Shown here piece after piece: positions 24,862-33,604 of a stretch of DNA of 64,000 nucleotides. How positions within the stretch are numbered: the stretch's first letter is position 1; the number at the start of each line of letters is the position of its first letter. A program made the translations under genes and the position numbers. The stretch is from WLMZ01 sp037140375 (lineage in GTDB: Bacteria > Actinomycetota > Acidimicrobiia > Acidimicrobiales > Ilumatobacteraceae). The notes under the pieces were generated by a model that was not told the origin of the DNA, did no database searches, and worked only from the letters and a program-made list of their open reading frames with translations. Where the stretch lies: NCBI GenBank assembly GCA_037140375.1, contig JBAXER010000003.1:1-64000 (forward strand), given 5' to 3'.

Positions 24862-26481
24862 ATGAGCTCCTCGAACCGGTTGCCCCGCCTGCTGCTCGTT
24901 GCACTCGCCGCTCCCGCTTCGCTGTTCTTCGCCGTCTTGTATCTGTGGCCGGTTGTCTCGCTACTGAGCCAAACCCTCACTCTCGATTCGATGCGTGCCG
25001 CAATGCACGACCCCACCATCCGCCACGTCGTGTGGTTCACCGCGTGGCAGGCGTTGCTCAGCACGGCACTCACAGTTGTCTTGGGACTCGGCCCCGCGTA
25101 CCTCTTGGCGCGTTATGAGTTCACCGGCCGGCGACTGATCACCGCGCTCGTCACGGTGCCCTTCGTGTTGCCAACGGTGGTGGTGGGCGCTGCGTTCTTG
25201 GCACTGCTGCCCGACTCGCTTGACCAAAGCGTGACTGCGATCGTGCTCGCTCATGTGTTCTTCAACATGGCAGTAGTCGTTCGCGGCGTCGGCGGTCTGT
25301 GGCAGCAACTACCCACCGAACTCACAGGCGCGGCACGAACACTTGGCGCCTCGCCGCTACGCACAATGCGCGAGATCACCCTGCCGTTGTTGGCACCCGC
25401 CATCTACGCGTCGGCGAGCATCGTGTTTTTGTTCACCTTCACATCGTTCGGTGTTGTGCGATTGCTCGGTGGGCCTGCGCACACCACGCTCGAGGTCGAG
25501 ATCTGGCAGCGCGCCACGCGCCTCGGAGATGTCAGCGTGGCTGCCGTGCTTTCGGTTGCACAGTTGCTGCTGCTCGGTGTCGCCGTTGCATGGTTCGCAC
25601 ATATTCAGTCGCGCCACCGTCGTGGTCTTCAGCTGCAGCCCGTAGGTCAGCGTCGACGCGCGCGAACTTCACGGCAGCGTTCGCTTGTCGCACTCACCTC
25701 GGCGGCCATTGTCATCACGATCGCCGCACCATTGATCGCGTTGATCGAGAGAAGCCTGCGAACCACCGGCGGGCATTCGCTCGCGGCGTGGCGGGGCGTG
25801 TTCGGCGCCTCAGCAGATCGGCCTGCTCGCCCCACCACCGGTGTTCTTGTCGACCCATTGGCATCACTTGGCACTTCGTTACGGTTTGCCGTGATTGCAA
25901 CCGCCATCAGTTTGGTGATCGGCACAACCGCGTCACTCGCAATCGCCGCGCTCGGAAGGCGTGGCCGCGTACTCGATATTGCGCTGATGCTTCCGCTCGG
26001 AACAAGCGCCGTCACCATCGGCTTCGGTCTGCTGGTCGCTTTTGATTCAGGCCGACTCGACTGGCGGGCTTCGCCGCTGATGATTCCCCTCGGTCACGCG
26101 TTGGTGGCCACCCCCTTCGTTGTGCGCGTGGTGTTACCTGTGTTGCGATCGGTCGAGGCTGCACTGCGCGACGCAGCATCCACGTTGGGTGCATCGCCCC
26201 TGAGAGCATGGCGCGAGGTAGAAGTTCGTCTCATCGCTCGCCCACTTGTCACGGCCGCAGGCTTCGCAATGGCCATTTCGCTTGGGGAGTTTGGGGCAAC
26301 GAGCTTCCTCACCCGCCAAGGGCGCGAGACTCTGCCCATCGCAATCGAACGGCTTCTCAACAGTCCCGCTTCCCTGCTGCACGCGCAGGGCTACGTGCTA
26401 GCCGTCGTGCTCGCAGCGCTCACCTTTGTGATTGTGGCGGCCCTCGAGACCACGAGCAGCGGAGTTGATCGCCGTGCTTGA
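24862..26481 (+). CDS. thiP: Thiamine ABC transporter permease ThiP
   Basis: A 539-residue inner-membrane protein with about twelve helices, formed by two fused permease halves. Each half has an EAA-type coupling loop: ELTGAARTLGASPLRTMREI and DAASTLGASPLRAWREV. The fusion of two halves is the usual ThiP form. It starts 1 bp after the thiB stop and its end overlaps thiQ by 8 bp. Confidence 0.92.
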   Translation: MSSSNRLPRLLLVALAAPASLFFAVLYLWPVVSLLSQTLTLDSMRAAMHDPTIRHVVWFTAWQALLSTALTVVLGLGPAYLLARYEFTGRRLITALVTVPFVLPTVVVGAAFLALLPDSLDQSVTAIVLAHVFFNMAVVVRGVGGLWQQLPTELTGAARTLGASPLRTMREITLPLLAPAIYASASIVFLFTFTSFGVVRLLGGPAHTTLEVEIWQRATRLGDVSVAAVLSVAQLLLLGVAVAWFAHIQSRHRRGLQLQPVGQRRRARTSRQRSLVALTSAAIVITIAAPLIALIERSLRTTGGHSLAAWRGVFGASADRPARPTTGVLVDPLASLGTSLRFAVIATAISLVIGTTASLAIAALGRRGRVLDIALMLPLGTSAVTIGFGLLVAFDSGRLDWRASPLMIPLGHALVATPFVVRVVLPVLRSVEAALRDAASTLGASPLRAWREVEVRLIARPLVTAAGFAMAISLGEFGATSFLTRQGRETLPIAIERLLNSPASLLHAQGYVLAVVLAALTFVIVAALETTSSGVDRRA

Positions 26482-27139
26482 GGTTCGCGAACTCAGTATC
26501 CGGTTTGAGCAGCGCGTGCTCTTCGCCCAGGCCTCGCTGACCGTGGCCGACGGCGAGATCGTGGCGCTGCTTGGCCCATCAGGCTCGGGCAAGAGCACGT
26601 TGCTCAAGGTGATCGCCGGCCTGCTTGACCCAGATGAGGGTCGTGTCTTGCTCGACAACGTAGACATCACAACGGTGCCCACGCATCGGCGCGACATCGG
26701 CATGGTGTTTCAAAACGAGCAACTCTTTCCGCATCGAAACGTTGCGCAGAACATCGAGTTCGGTCTGCGCATGCGCCGGTGGAGCTCGCAGCGACGCGCT
26801 CAGCGCGTCTCGGAGTTGCTCGACCTCGTCGGCATGTCTGGCTTCGAACAGCGGCGGGTTACCGACCTGTCTGGTGGCGAAGCAAAGCGCGTTGCGCTCG
26901 CCCGCACGCTTGCCCCATCACCACGCATTGTGTTGCTCGACGAACCACTCACCGGGCTCGATCGCGAGCTGCACGACCAGTTGGCGCGCGATCTGCATCA
27001 ACTCTTGTGTGCCACGGCAACAACGGCGTTAATCGTCACCCACGATCGTGATGAGGCAGCGGTGCTTGCCACACGGGTCGTGGCGTTCGCCGATCTCACG
27101 CCTCGACTGCCAGCGGCCGAAGCCGGAGACCTACGGTAA
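26474..27139 (+). CDS. thiQ: Thiamine ABC transporter ATPase ThiQ
   Basis: A 221-residue ABC ATPase that powers ThiP. Walker A GPSGSGKST, Q-loop VFQNEQLFPHR, signature LSGGEAKRVALAR, Walker B RIVLLDEP and the switch His (VTHDRDEA) are intact. The GTG at 26474 (VLEVREL) is taken as start since it matches the usual ABC N-terminus; the open frame reaches back to 26432. Short for the ABC family, as ThiQ is. Confidence 0.92.
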   Translation: MLEVRELSIRFEQRVLFAQASLTVADGEIVALLGPSGSGKSTLLKVIAGLLDPDEGRVLLDNVDITTVPTHRRDIGMVFQNEQLFPHRNVAQNIEFGLRMRRWSSQRRAQRVSELLDLVGMSGFEQRRVTDLSGGEAKRVALARTLAPSPRIVLLDEPLTGLDRELHDQLARDLHQLLCATATTALIVTHDRDEAAVLATRVVAFADLTPRLPAAEAGDLR

Positions 27140-27165
27140 GCGAAGGCAATACACAGGAGGCCGCG

Positions 27166-29094
27166 TTGTCAGCGACGAGTCAGATCACGCCCATCACCGA
27201 AAGCGACGATTTCATTCGCGCTGCACTGCTCGATGCCGACATTCCGTCGTTGCTTCCAGCGCTGGCACATGTGCTCGGCGATATGACGTTGTTGCGGCCA
27301 AGCCTGGCCCACCTCGCGATGCTGTCCAACGAGCCGCAAGCCGGGCTCACACCTGAGCAACTCGACGAAGCCCGACAGCTCGCGCTCGAGGCTCTGATCA
27401 AATTCCGCGACGGCGGTTGCGTACCTGCGCCAGCACCATCGCACGATGAACTCCGCACGCTGATGTCATACGCCACAAGCGGCGAAACCACCGACGCCTA
27501 CATCCCCTTGCTTCGCGAAGAACTCAGCATCGACGGTCACGATCTACGAGCGCCCCAATGGCAGGCCAGCGCCATCGCACCCAACACCAACTTCACGGTC
27601 GCGATTATCGGCGCCGGCATGTCTGGTTTGCTTGCCGCACACCGCTTGCATCAAGCCGGTGTCGAGTTCGTCATCCTCGAGAAGAACAGCGAAGTGGGCG
27701 GCACGTGGTGGGACAACACCTACCCCGGTTGCCGCGTGGACACACCCAACCATTTGTACAGCTACTCGTTCGCTCAGAAGGACGATTGGCCACTGTTCTT
27801 CTCCCCGCAGAACGTGCTGCTCGACTACTTCCGCAACTTCGCAAAAGAGTTCGGTCTGTACGAGCACATCCGTTTCGATACCGAAGTGGTGTCGGCCGAT
27901 TTCGACGATGCCACGAGCTCGTGGTCGCTGCATGTGCGCTCGGCACAGGGCAATGAAGTGCTCGGTGCGAACGCTGTCATCAGCGCGGTTGGTCAACTCA
28001 ACCAACCCAAGCTGCCCGACATCGCAGGGCGCGATACCTTCGCCGGACCCAGCTTTCACTCAGCCCGATGGGATCACAGCGTCGACCTCACCGGCAAGCG
28101 CGTGGCGGTTATCGGCACAGGCGCCAGCGCCATGCAGTTTGTGCCCATCATCGCCAAAGAAGTGGGCCAACTCAGCGTGTTTCAGCGCACCCCAAACTGG
28201 CTGCTTCCGGTGCCCAACTATCACGACCCTGTGCCCGATGGTCTCAACTGGTTGCTCAGTCACGTTCCGTTTTACATGCAGTGGTATCGCTTCTGGTTGT
28301 TCTGGCGCATCGGCGATGGTCGCCTGATCATTGCCCAGGTAGACCCCGAGTGGACGGGCGACAAGCGCTCAGTGTCCGCAATGAGCGACCTCACGCGCGA
28401 GTTGCTCACGATGTACTTCCAGATGCAGCTGCCCGACCAACCCGATTTACTGAGCAAAGTGGTACCTCAGTATCCGGTAGCCGCAAAGCGCATGTTGCTC
28501 GACAGTGGTACGTGGATCCCCACGATGCAGCGCGACAACGTGAGCCTCATCACCGACGACATCAAGCAGATCACTGCTACCGGCGTCGTCACTGCCGATG
28601 GCGTGCATCACGAGGTCGATGTCATCATCTACGGCACGGGTTTCCATGCCTCGAAGTTCCTCACCCCGCTCAAGATTCGCGGACGCGGCGGTGTCGATCT
28701 TCACGACGAATGGAGCGGCGAAGCCCGCGCCTACATGGGCGTCACGGTGCCCAAGTTTCCAAACCTGTTTCTGCTCTACGGACCCAACACCAACATCGTC
28801 ATCAACGGCAGCATCATCTATTTCTCCGAGTGCGAAGTGAACTACGTACTCGAGGCCATTCGTGAACTGCTTGCGCACGACGCTCGCGCGCTCGACTGCA
28901 AGCAGACCGTTCACGATGCCTACAACGCTCGTATCGACGAAGGCAACCAACGCATGTCGTGGGGTGTTGCCGATGTGCACAGCTGGTACAAGAACGACTC
29001 CGGGCGAGTCGCCCAAAACTGGCCATTTACCTTGCTTGAGTTTTGGGAACAGACCCGAACCGTGAACCTCGGCGACTACGAGTTGCTGAGCTAA
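27166..29094 (+). CDS. Flavoprotein monooxygenase, Baeyer-Villiger type (HAPMO-like)
   Basis: A 642-residue FAD/NADPH enzyme likely to insert oxygen next to a ketone. After an N-terminal extension of about 140 residues, like that of 4-hydroxyacetophenone monooxygenase, come the FAD motif GAGMSG (149-154), GGTWWDNTYPGCRVDTP, the BVMO fingerprint FAGPSFHSARW (292-302, matching FxGxxxHxxxW), and the NADPH motif GTGASA (317-322). It starts with TTG at 27166 behind a perfect AGGAGG. Only 26 bp separate it from thiQ, so read-through from the thiamine operon is possible, but no metabolic link is evident. Confidence 0.88.
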   Translation: MSATSQITPITESDDFIRAALLDADIPSLLPALAHVLGDMTLLRPSLAHLAMLSNEPQAGLTPEQLDEARQLALEALIKFRDGGCVPAPAPSHDELRTLMSYATSGETTDAYIPLLREELSIDGHDLRAPQWQASAIAPNTNFTVAIIGAGMSGLLAAHRLHQAGVEFVILEKNSEVGGTWWDNTYPGCRVDTPNHLYSYSFAQKDDWPLFFSPQNVLLDYFRNFAKEFGLYEHIRFDTEVVSADFDDATSSWSLHVRSAQGNEVLGANAVISAVGQLNQPKLPDIAGRDTFAGPSFHSARWDHSVDLTGKRVAVIGTGASAMQFVPIIAKEVGQLSVFQRTPNWLLPVPNYHDPVPDGLNWLLSHVPFYMQWYRFWLFWRIGDGRLIIAQVDPEWTGDKRSVSAMSDLTRELLTMYFQMQLPDQPDLLSKVVPQYPVAAKRMLLDSGTWIPTMQRDNVSLITDDIKQITATGVVTADGVHHEVDVIIYGTGFHASKFLTPLKIRGRGGVDLHDEWSGEARAYMGVTVPKFPNLFLLYGPNTNIVINGSIIYFSECEVNYVLEAIRELLAHDARALDCKQTVHDAYNARIDEGNQRMSWGVADVHSWYKNDSGRVAQNWPFTLLEFWEQTRTVNLGDYELLS

Positions 29095-29100
29095 TTAGGG

Positions 29101-29925
29101 TCAGGCTCGCAACAAGCGCTGCATCGTTTGCTCGGCGCTCACGAGATCGTCTCGACGACCATCTTCGAGTCGGGTGAGGTATGAGATCGATACTTCGTCG
29201 GCTTCGACAATGCCACCATCGCTATCGGGTGGCAGTGGCACGGCATCGCCCCAAGTCATGCGCACGTTGAACGAGCCGTCGTGCCCAGCTATGGGCTCGA
29301 GCGTTGCCCCCGACATCTTGCGTGGCGGCTCCATACCGATGCGCCCGTGGCGCCAGCCCTTGATCATGTCGACCTCGACGTTGGGCACGTTGATGTTCAC
29401 GACTACTGGCTCAGACGGCATGTGGGCCACGAGGCCCTCGACAAAAGCATCGGCAACTGCTGCGGCCGAGTGCCACTTCTGCCCAATGAGCATTTCGTCC
29501 CAGCCCTGACCTTCGACACCAAAACCGGAGACGGCCTGGCTCACGGCAACTCCCGAGATGCCGCCGTTGCGCGCCGTGAGCGCTGCACCGATCGTGCCCG
29601 AGTGGTACACCGAGCGACCCACGTTGGCTCCTGGGTTGATGCCGGCGACAACGAGATCGAATGGAGCGCCAAACGCACCGAGGCGCGAAAACATTACGCA
29701 CAACGCCGGCGGCCCAGTGACCGACCAGGCCTCATCGATGCCGTCGATGGTGCAGCGGTGCACCTCGGGCTGAATGAGGTGCAGGGCACCCAACGCTGCG
29801 CCAGCGCCCGAGAACTCGCGGTCGGGGGCAGCCACCACAACCTCACCGTGTTTGCGCATTGCTCGGGCCAGTACGTGTAAGCCAACAGAGTCGATGCCGT
29901 CGTCGTTCGTGAGAAGAATTCGCAT
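29101..29925 (-). CDS. surE: 5'/3'-nucleotidase SurE
   Basis: A survival-protein-E nucleotidase that removes phosphate from nucleoside monophosphates. The 274-residue form starts at the ATG at 29925 (MRILLTNDDGID; Asp8 and Asp9 bind metal). Other motifs are DREFSGAG and VAGINPGANVGRSVYHSGT. The frame is open to 29961, but the motif position at the very N-terminus fixes the start. It is divergent from the oxidoreductase gene, with 38 bp between. Confidence 0.95.
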   Translation of the reverse strand: MRILLTNDDGIDSVGLHVLARAMRKHGEVVVAAPDREFSGAGAALGALHLIQPEVHRCTIDGIDEAWSVTGPPALCVMFSRLGAFGAPFDLVVAGINPGANVGRSVYHSGTIGAALTARNGGISGVAVSQAVSGFGVEGQGWDEMLIGQKWHSAAAVADAFVEGLVAHMPSEPVVVNINVPNVEVDMIKGWRHGRIGMEPPRKMSGATLEPIAGHDGSFNVRMTWGDAVPLPPDSDGGIVEADEVSISYLTRLEDGRRDDLVSAEQTMQRLLRA

Positions 29926-29963
29926 GACCTCATCTTGGTGCAGTGCGGCTAACGTCGCCACAT

Positions 29964-30995
29964 ATGCGAGTCGGTTTCCTCGGCGCTGGGCTCATCGCCA
30001 CCTACCACAGCAAGAGTCTTCGCCAAAGCGGCGCCGAAACCGCTTGCGGTGTCGTACGTGCCGGCGTGTACGACCCCGACACCGAACGCGCTGCTGCGTT
30101 CGCCGCCGCATCGGGCCACACCCTGTGCGCCACTGAGGCTGAAGTGCTCGACAGTTGCGACGCCGTCTATGTGTGCACATGGACCAGCGAGCACCCGAGG
30201 CTTGTTGCCATGGCCGTCGAGCGCGGTCTACATATCTTTTGCGAGAAGCCGCTCGCAATCTCACTTGAGTCGGCCGAGGCGATGGCCACCATCGTCAACG
30301 CCGCCGGAGTCACCAACCAAGTTGGTCTTGTTTTGCGTCGCTCACCCGCCTATTTGTGGGCGCGCCAACTCATCCTCGATGCCAGCGCTGGCCGAGTGAT
30401 GGCGGTGGTGTTCCGCGACGATCAATTCATTCCAACGCAAGGCCACTACGCCAGCACATGGCGCGGCGACAAGGCCCTCGCTGGGTCGGGCACGTTGCTC
30501 GAACACAGCATCCACGATGTCGACATGTTGCGGTATCTGGTTGGCGACATCAGCCGGGTCAGCGCCAACGAAGCGAACTTTCACGGCATCGATGGCATCG
30601 AAGATGCGGTCACCGCCACCATCGCTTTCGACAACGGCGCCACCGGCACGCTTGCCACCGTGTGGCACGACAACCTTGCCCGCCCCAGCCAGCGACGCGT
30701 CGAGATCTTCTGCGAACGCCGCTACATCGTCATCGAAGGCGACGACTGGTTCGGCCCCGTGCACTGGACCGACACCAACGGCGCCGAACACTCACTGCAC
30801 GGAGACGCGCTTGAGGTCGCTGCGGCACCGCTGACCGATGGCAGCCTCAACCCCGATGGCGAGTTCATTCGCGCCGCGGCCGCTGGCTTGCCGTCGTGGC
30901 CCACATTCGACACAGCCGTCGACGCGCATCGGGTTGTCGAAGCCATGTATGCCTCATCTCGAGCAGGCGGCGCGGCCGTTCATATTCAGTACTGA
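29964..30995 (+). CDS. Gfo/Idh/MocA-family oxidoreductase
   Basis: A 343-residue NAD(P)-dependent sugar/cyclitol dehydrogenase-type protein: Rossmann motif GFLGAGLIATYH, the family mark FCEKPLAIS, and GGSGTLLEHSIHDVDMLRY-like region reading SGTLLEHSIHDVDML in the substrate domain. The ATG at 29964 (MRVGFLG) puts the Rossmann motif at the N-terminus as expected. The substrate is unknown; inositol or sugar derivatives are typical. Confidence 0.85.
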   Translation: MRVGFLGAGLIATYHSKSLRQSGAETACGVVRAGVYDPDTERAAAFAAASGHTLCATEAEVLDSCDAVYVCTWTSEHPRLVAMAVERGLHIFCEKPLAISLESAEAMATIVNAAGVTNQVGLVLRRSPAYLWARQLILDASAGRVMAVVFRDDQFIPTQGHYASTWRGDKALAGSGTLLEHSIHDVDMLRYLVGDISRVSANEANFHGIDGIEDAVTATIAFDNGATGTLATVWHDNLARPSQRRVEIFCERRYIVIEGDDWFGPVHWTDTNGAEHSLHGDALEVAAAPLTDGSLNPDGEFIRAAAAGLPSWPTFDTAVDAHRVVEAMYASSRAGGAAVHIQY

Positions 30996-31026
30996 CGCAC
31001 CTCGTCACTCCGATAGCAGACCACCA

Positions 31027-31482
31027 ATGCGCCTCGCCGAAATCTCCACAACCGATACCTACGCGCTTCGCCAAGCGGTGCTGCGCGACCACATGGACAA
31101 CAAGGACGTCTCGTTTCCCGAGGACAACTTGCCCGGCGTGGTTCACCTCGGAATCTTCGACGACAACGACGAACTCGTCGCCACGTCGTCGTGGGTGCCG
31201 CTCAACTATGAGCCAATGACCGAACGCCGGGGGGTGCAGTTGCGCGGTATGGCCACCGCCAAACACGCACAAAGCTCCGGGCTCGGCGGCATGCTCATCG
31301 AGGCTGGCGCCGCACGTTTCGCCGAGGCTGGCTTCGATCTGCTCTGGGCCCGAGCTCGCGACGTGGCACTCGATTTTTACGCACGCCACAACTGCGTTGT
31401 CGTCGGCAACGGGTTCCTTGAGCAGGCCACTCAACTCCCCCACCACGTTGTCGTGCGGCACCTCGGTGACCAAGCCGTCTAG
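31027..31482 (+). CDS. GNAT-family N-acetyltransferase
   Basis: A 151-residue acetyltransferase. The acetyl-CoA-binding motif A is seen as QLRGMATAKHAQSSGLGGMLI, with a final motif-B region LLWARARDVALDFYARHNC. Small-molecule or protein N-acetylation is likely, but the substrate is open. It begins 31 bp after the oxidoreductase gene and may share its transcript. Confidence 0.82.
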   Translation: MRLAEISTTDTYALRQAVLRDHMDNKDVSFPEDNLPGVVHLGIFDDNDELVATSSWVPLNYEPMTERRGVQLRGMATAKHAQSSGLGGMLIEAGAARFAEAGFDLLWARARDVALDFYARHNCVVVGNGFLEQATQLPHHVVVRHLGDQAV

Positions 31483-31562
31483 AACAGACCGCACGCACTA
31501 CAGAGCAACCAACGATTTCCGTGCAATGAGCCCCAGAGCACTCAACCCTGCAAGGAAATCAC

Positions 31563-31811
31563 ATGACCGCATCAGCTCCTTCTGCCGCCGAACTTCAACA
31601 ACGTGCGATCAACCTGCGTCATCTCGCGCATCGCATCGAGCAGCTCGATGCCACCGTGTTGTATCGGCGGGCCGGCTCCGACACCTGGATTGGTCCAACG
31701 GCACAACGCTGCATCGGCGAGTTGATGACCGCACGCACGCTGTTGCTGCAAGCAGCAGATGCCTCACGTGTCACCGCACGCAAACTCGAACTTCGTGCGG
31801 CGAACCTATGA
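31563..31811 (+). CDS. WXG100-like small helical protein
   Basis: An 82-residue, strongly helical protein with a central DTWIGPTA turn. Trp42-x-Gly44 sits exactly where WXG100 (ESX/type VII) proteins have their WxG motif. Both flanks are heptad-like helices (LRHLAHRIEQLDATVLY and LLLQAADASRVTARKLELRA). It lacks a signal peptide and lacks the C-terminal YxxxD/E export motif. An AAGGAA site lies 6 bp before the ATG. Its TGA overlaps the ATG of the large downstream gene, so the two proteins are probably partners. Family placement is by pattern only. Confidence 0.55.
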   Translation: MTASAPSAAELQQRAINLRHLAHRIEQLDATVLYRRAGSDTWIGPTAQRCIGELMTARTLLLQAADASRVTARKLELRAANL

Positions 31812-33604
31812 CCGGCTTCTTGGGCTACGACAACGATCGACTACTGAACCTCCGCAGCGCGATGGACCGCGCGCTACTCGAACTCAGCGACCTACACATC
31901 TCCGATCCTGAGGCCAATGCCACGCTGCAACTTGTCCGCCGCGCACATGTCGCCATTGCCGATCGCTGCCTACCGCCCCTGCGCGCCCTGCTGTCTTGCC
32001 AGGCCTCAACCACCTATGCGCCAGCACGCCTGCAGCGCAACGACATCGCCGTCGCCCGCTTGGCGACACTTCAGCTCACACAGGGCTGGTCGGTTGTCGC
32101 CGATCCGCTCAACCCGCGACCACACTCAATGACCATTGAAGATGCACAGAGCTTGGGCTGGGCGCTGTCGCAGACTCATCTGAAATCGCTCACGAAGAAC
32201 GCTGAGATCTCGTGGCTCGCAACCAGCCTCGCCGAGATTGCGCAACGCCCCGAGCTCGTTGCAGCGTTTCTTGCCAACATGACCGACGATGCATGGAGGC
32301 ACCTGTGTGATCAGTTAGGCGACGATCGAATCACGTTGCTTTCTACGCTCACTGTTGAAGGCAGGCTGAGCGACGACAACCGGTCACGCCTCGCAAGTAT
32401 CGATGCGGTGTTTGCCCATCTGGGCACGATCATGGCCAGCGGATCAGCAACCGCACTCAACACGATGCATCCCTATGCGGCGGCGATGCTGGTGCAACAT
32501 CTGCAGTTGTCTGCTCGAGATCTCGCAACGCTCAGCGTCGATCTCATTCGTCACTATCGCGTCGGAGGGTGGGCCGACGTTCAGCGTCCTGGTCCCGGCA
32601 CGGGCGATCTGTTGATGCGCACGATGCTTGACACGCCCGGCGCTCCTGCTGCTTTCATGTTGTTGATTGCCAACGACCCAGCGGTGGTGCTCGATTCAGC
32701 GCACAACCACGCCCTGGCTGAACAACTGATTCTCGAAGGCACCAACCCGGCCCGCATCACGACTCAGCAAGCTGGCACTGTTATTCCTTCGCTCGCTCGC
32801 TACCTACTGAGTTCCAATGCAGCGCAGTCGGGTTTCTATGGTCAACCAGTTCGCGACAAGAGCGCTTTCGCAGTCGATTTGATCGCGCCATGGCTGTTGC
32901 AGTTCACGGCAACCCACCACAACGACTGGCACTTCGCCAACGGTGAAGGCGCTCGCCTACTTGCCACAATCATCAACGACGGCGAGGCGTTTGCTCGCCT
33001 CTCTCTTCGGCGTAGCGAAATCGCGGCCGGCCTCAGCGTCACCATCGCAACCGCTGGCGACAGCGGTCGTCACGCCGTCGAAGACCTCGCCGCAATCCTT
33101 GGGCTCATCGACGCCTTGGCCCGCCAACACAACATTGCGCGTGCCGCTGAAGAGCGACAGCTCTGGAACATTGGATTCGCGCTCATCAGCGTGGCCGCAG
33201 CTCAGTTGCCTGGAGGCGCTATCGCTACCGTCGGGGCTGGCTTGTCGCTGGCGGCCCTGCGCAAGTTGCTCGTGCAGCACGGCATCGCCCCGAAAGACGC
33301 ACAGGCCGTCGAGCACGACACGCTCTATGCACTCGACTGGCAGACCACCGTGGCCGCGGCAACTGTGGTGTGCCTCACGTTCGATGAGATGACTCGCGAC
33401 GGTCGCATCGCAGCGCACACTCCGCCGCCTCCGCTGCCAGACCCGCATGCGGCTGCACCCGGAGCGCGCTACTCGTCAGACTTCGAGATGTGGCTCGACA
33501 CGGCCAATCTAGGCTCGGCGACCGCAGTGCTTTTCGGACTGAAGCAGACCCTTGCCAGCACTCACGAAGCCGAGCGAGACGCAGCGGAGTTGATTACGGA
33601 ATAA
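31808..33604 (+). CDS. Large helical protein of unknown function, partner of the WXG100-like protein
   Basis: A 598-residue, Ala/Leu-rich, largely alpha-helical protein with no recognised catalytic motif. The N-terminus (GFLGYDNDRLLNLRSAMDRA) looks like a WXG/LXG-type helical pair. The middle holds repeated helical segments (LATSLAEIAQRPELVAAFL, PGTGDLLMRTML). Near residue 475-500 there is a Gly-rich hydrophobic stretch (LPGGAIATVGAGLSLAAL), followed by a Pro-rich linker and a short tail. The layout recalls large actinobacterial proteins encoded beside WXG100 genes (DUF6571-like), but this is not verified. ATGA overlap with the upstream gene. No ESX machinery is in the window. Confidence 0.7.
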   Translation: MTGFLGYDNDRLLNLRSAMDRALLELSDLHISDPEANATLQLVRRAHVAIADRCLPPLRALLSCQASTTYAPARLQRNDIAVARLATLQLTQGWSVVADPLNPRPHSMTIEDAQSLGWALSQTHLKSLTKNAEISWLATSLAEIAQRPELVAAFLANMTDDAWRHLCDQLGDDRITLLSTLTVEGRLSDDNRSRLASIDAVFAHLGTIMASGSATALNTMHPYAAAMLVQHLQLSARDLATLSVDLIRHYRVGGWADVQRPGPGTGDLLMRTMLDTPGAPAAFMLLIANDPAVVLDSAHNHALAEQLILEGTNPARITTQQAGTVIPSLARYLLSSNAAQSGFYGQPVRDKSAFAVDLIAPWLLQFTATHHNDWHFANGEGARLLATIINDGEAFARLSLRRSEIAAGLSVTIATAGDSGRHAVEDLAAILGLIDALARQHNIARAAEERQLWNIGFALISVAAAQLPGGAIATVGAGLSLAALRKLLVQHGIAPKDAQAVEHDTLYALDWQTTVAAATVVCLTFDEMTRDGRIAAHTPPPPLPDPHAAAPGARYSSDFEMWLDTANLGSATAVLFGLKQTLASTHEAERDAAELITE

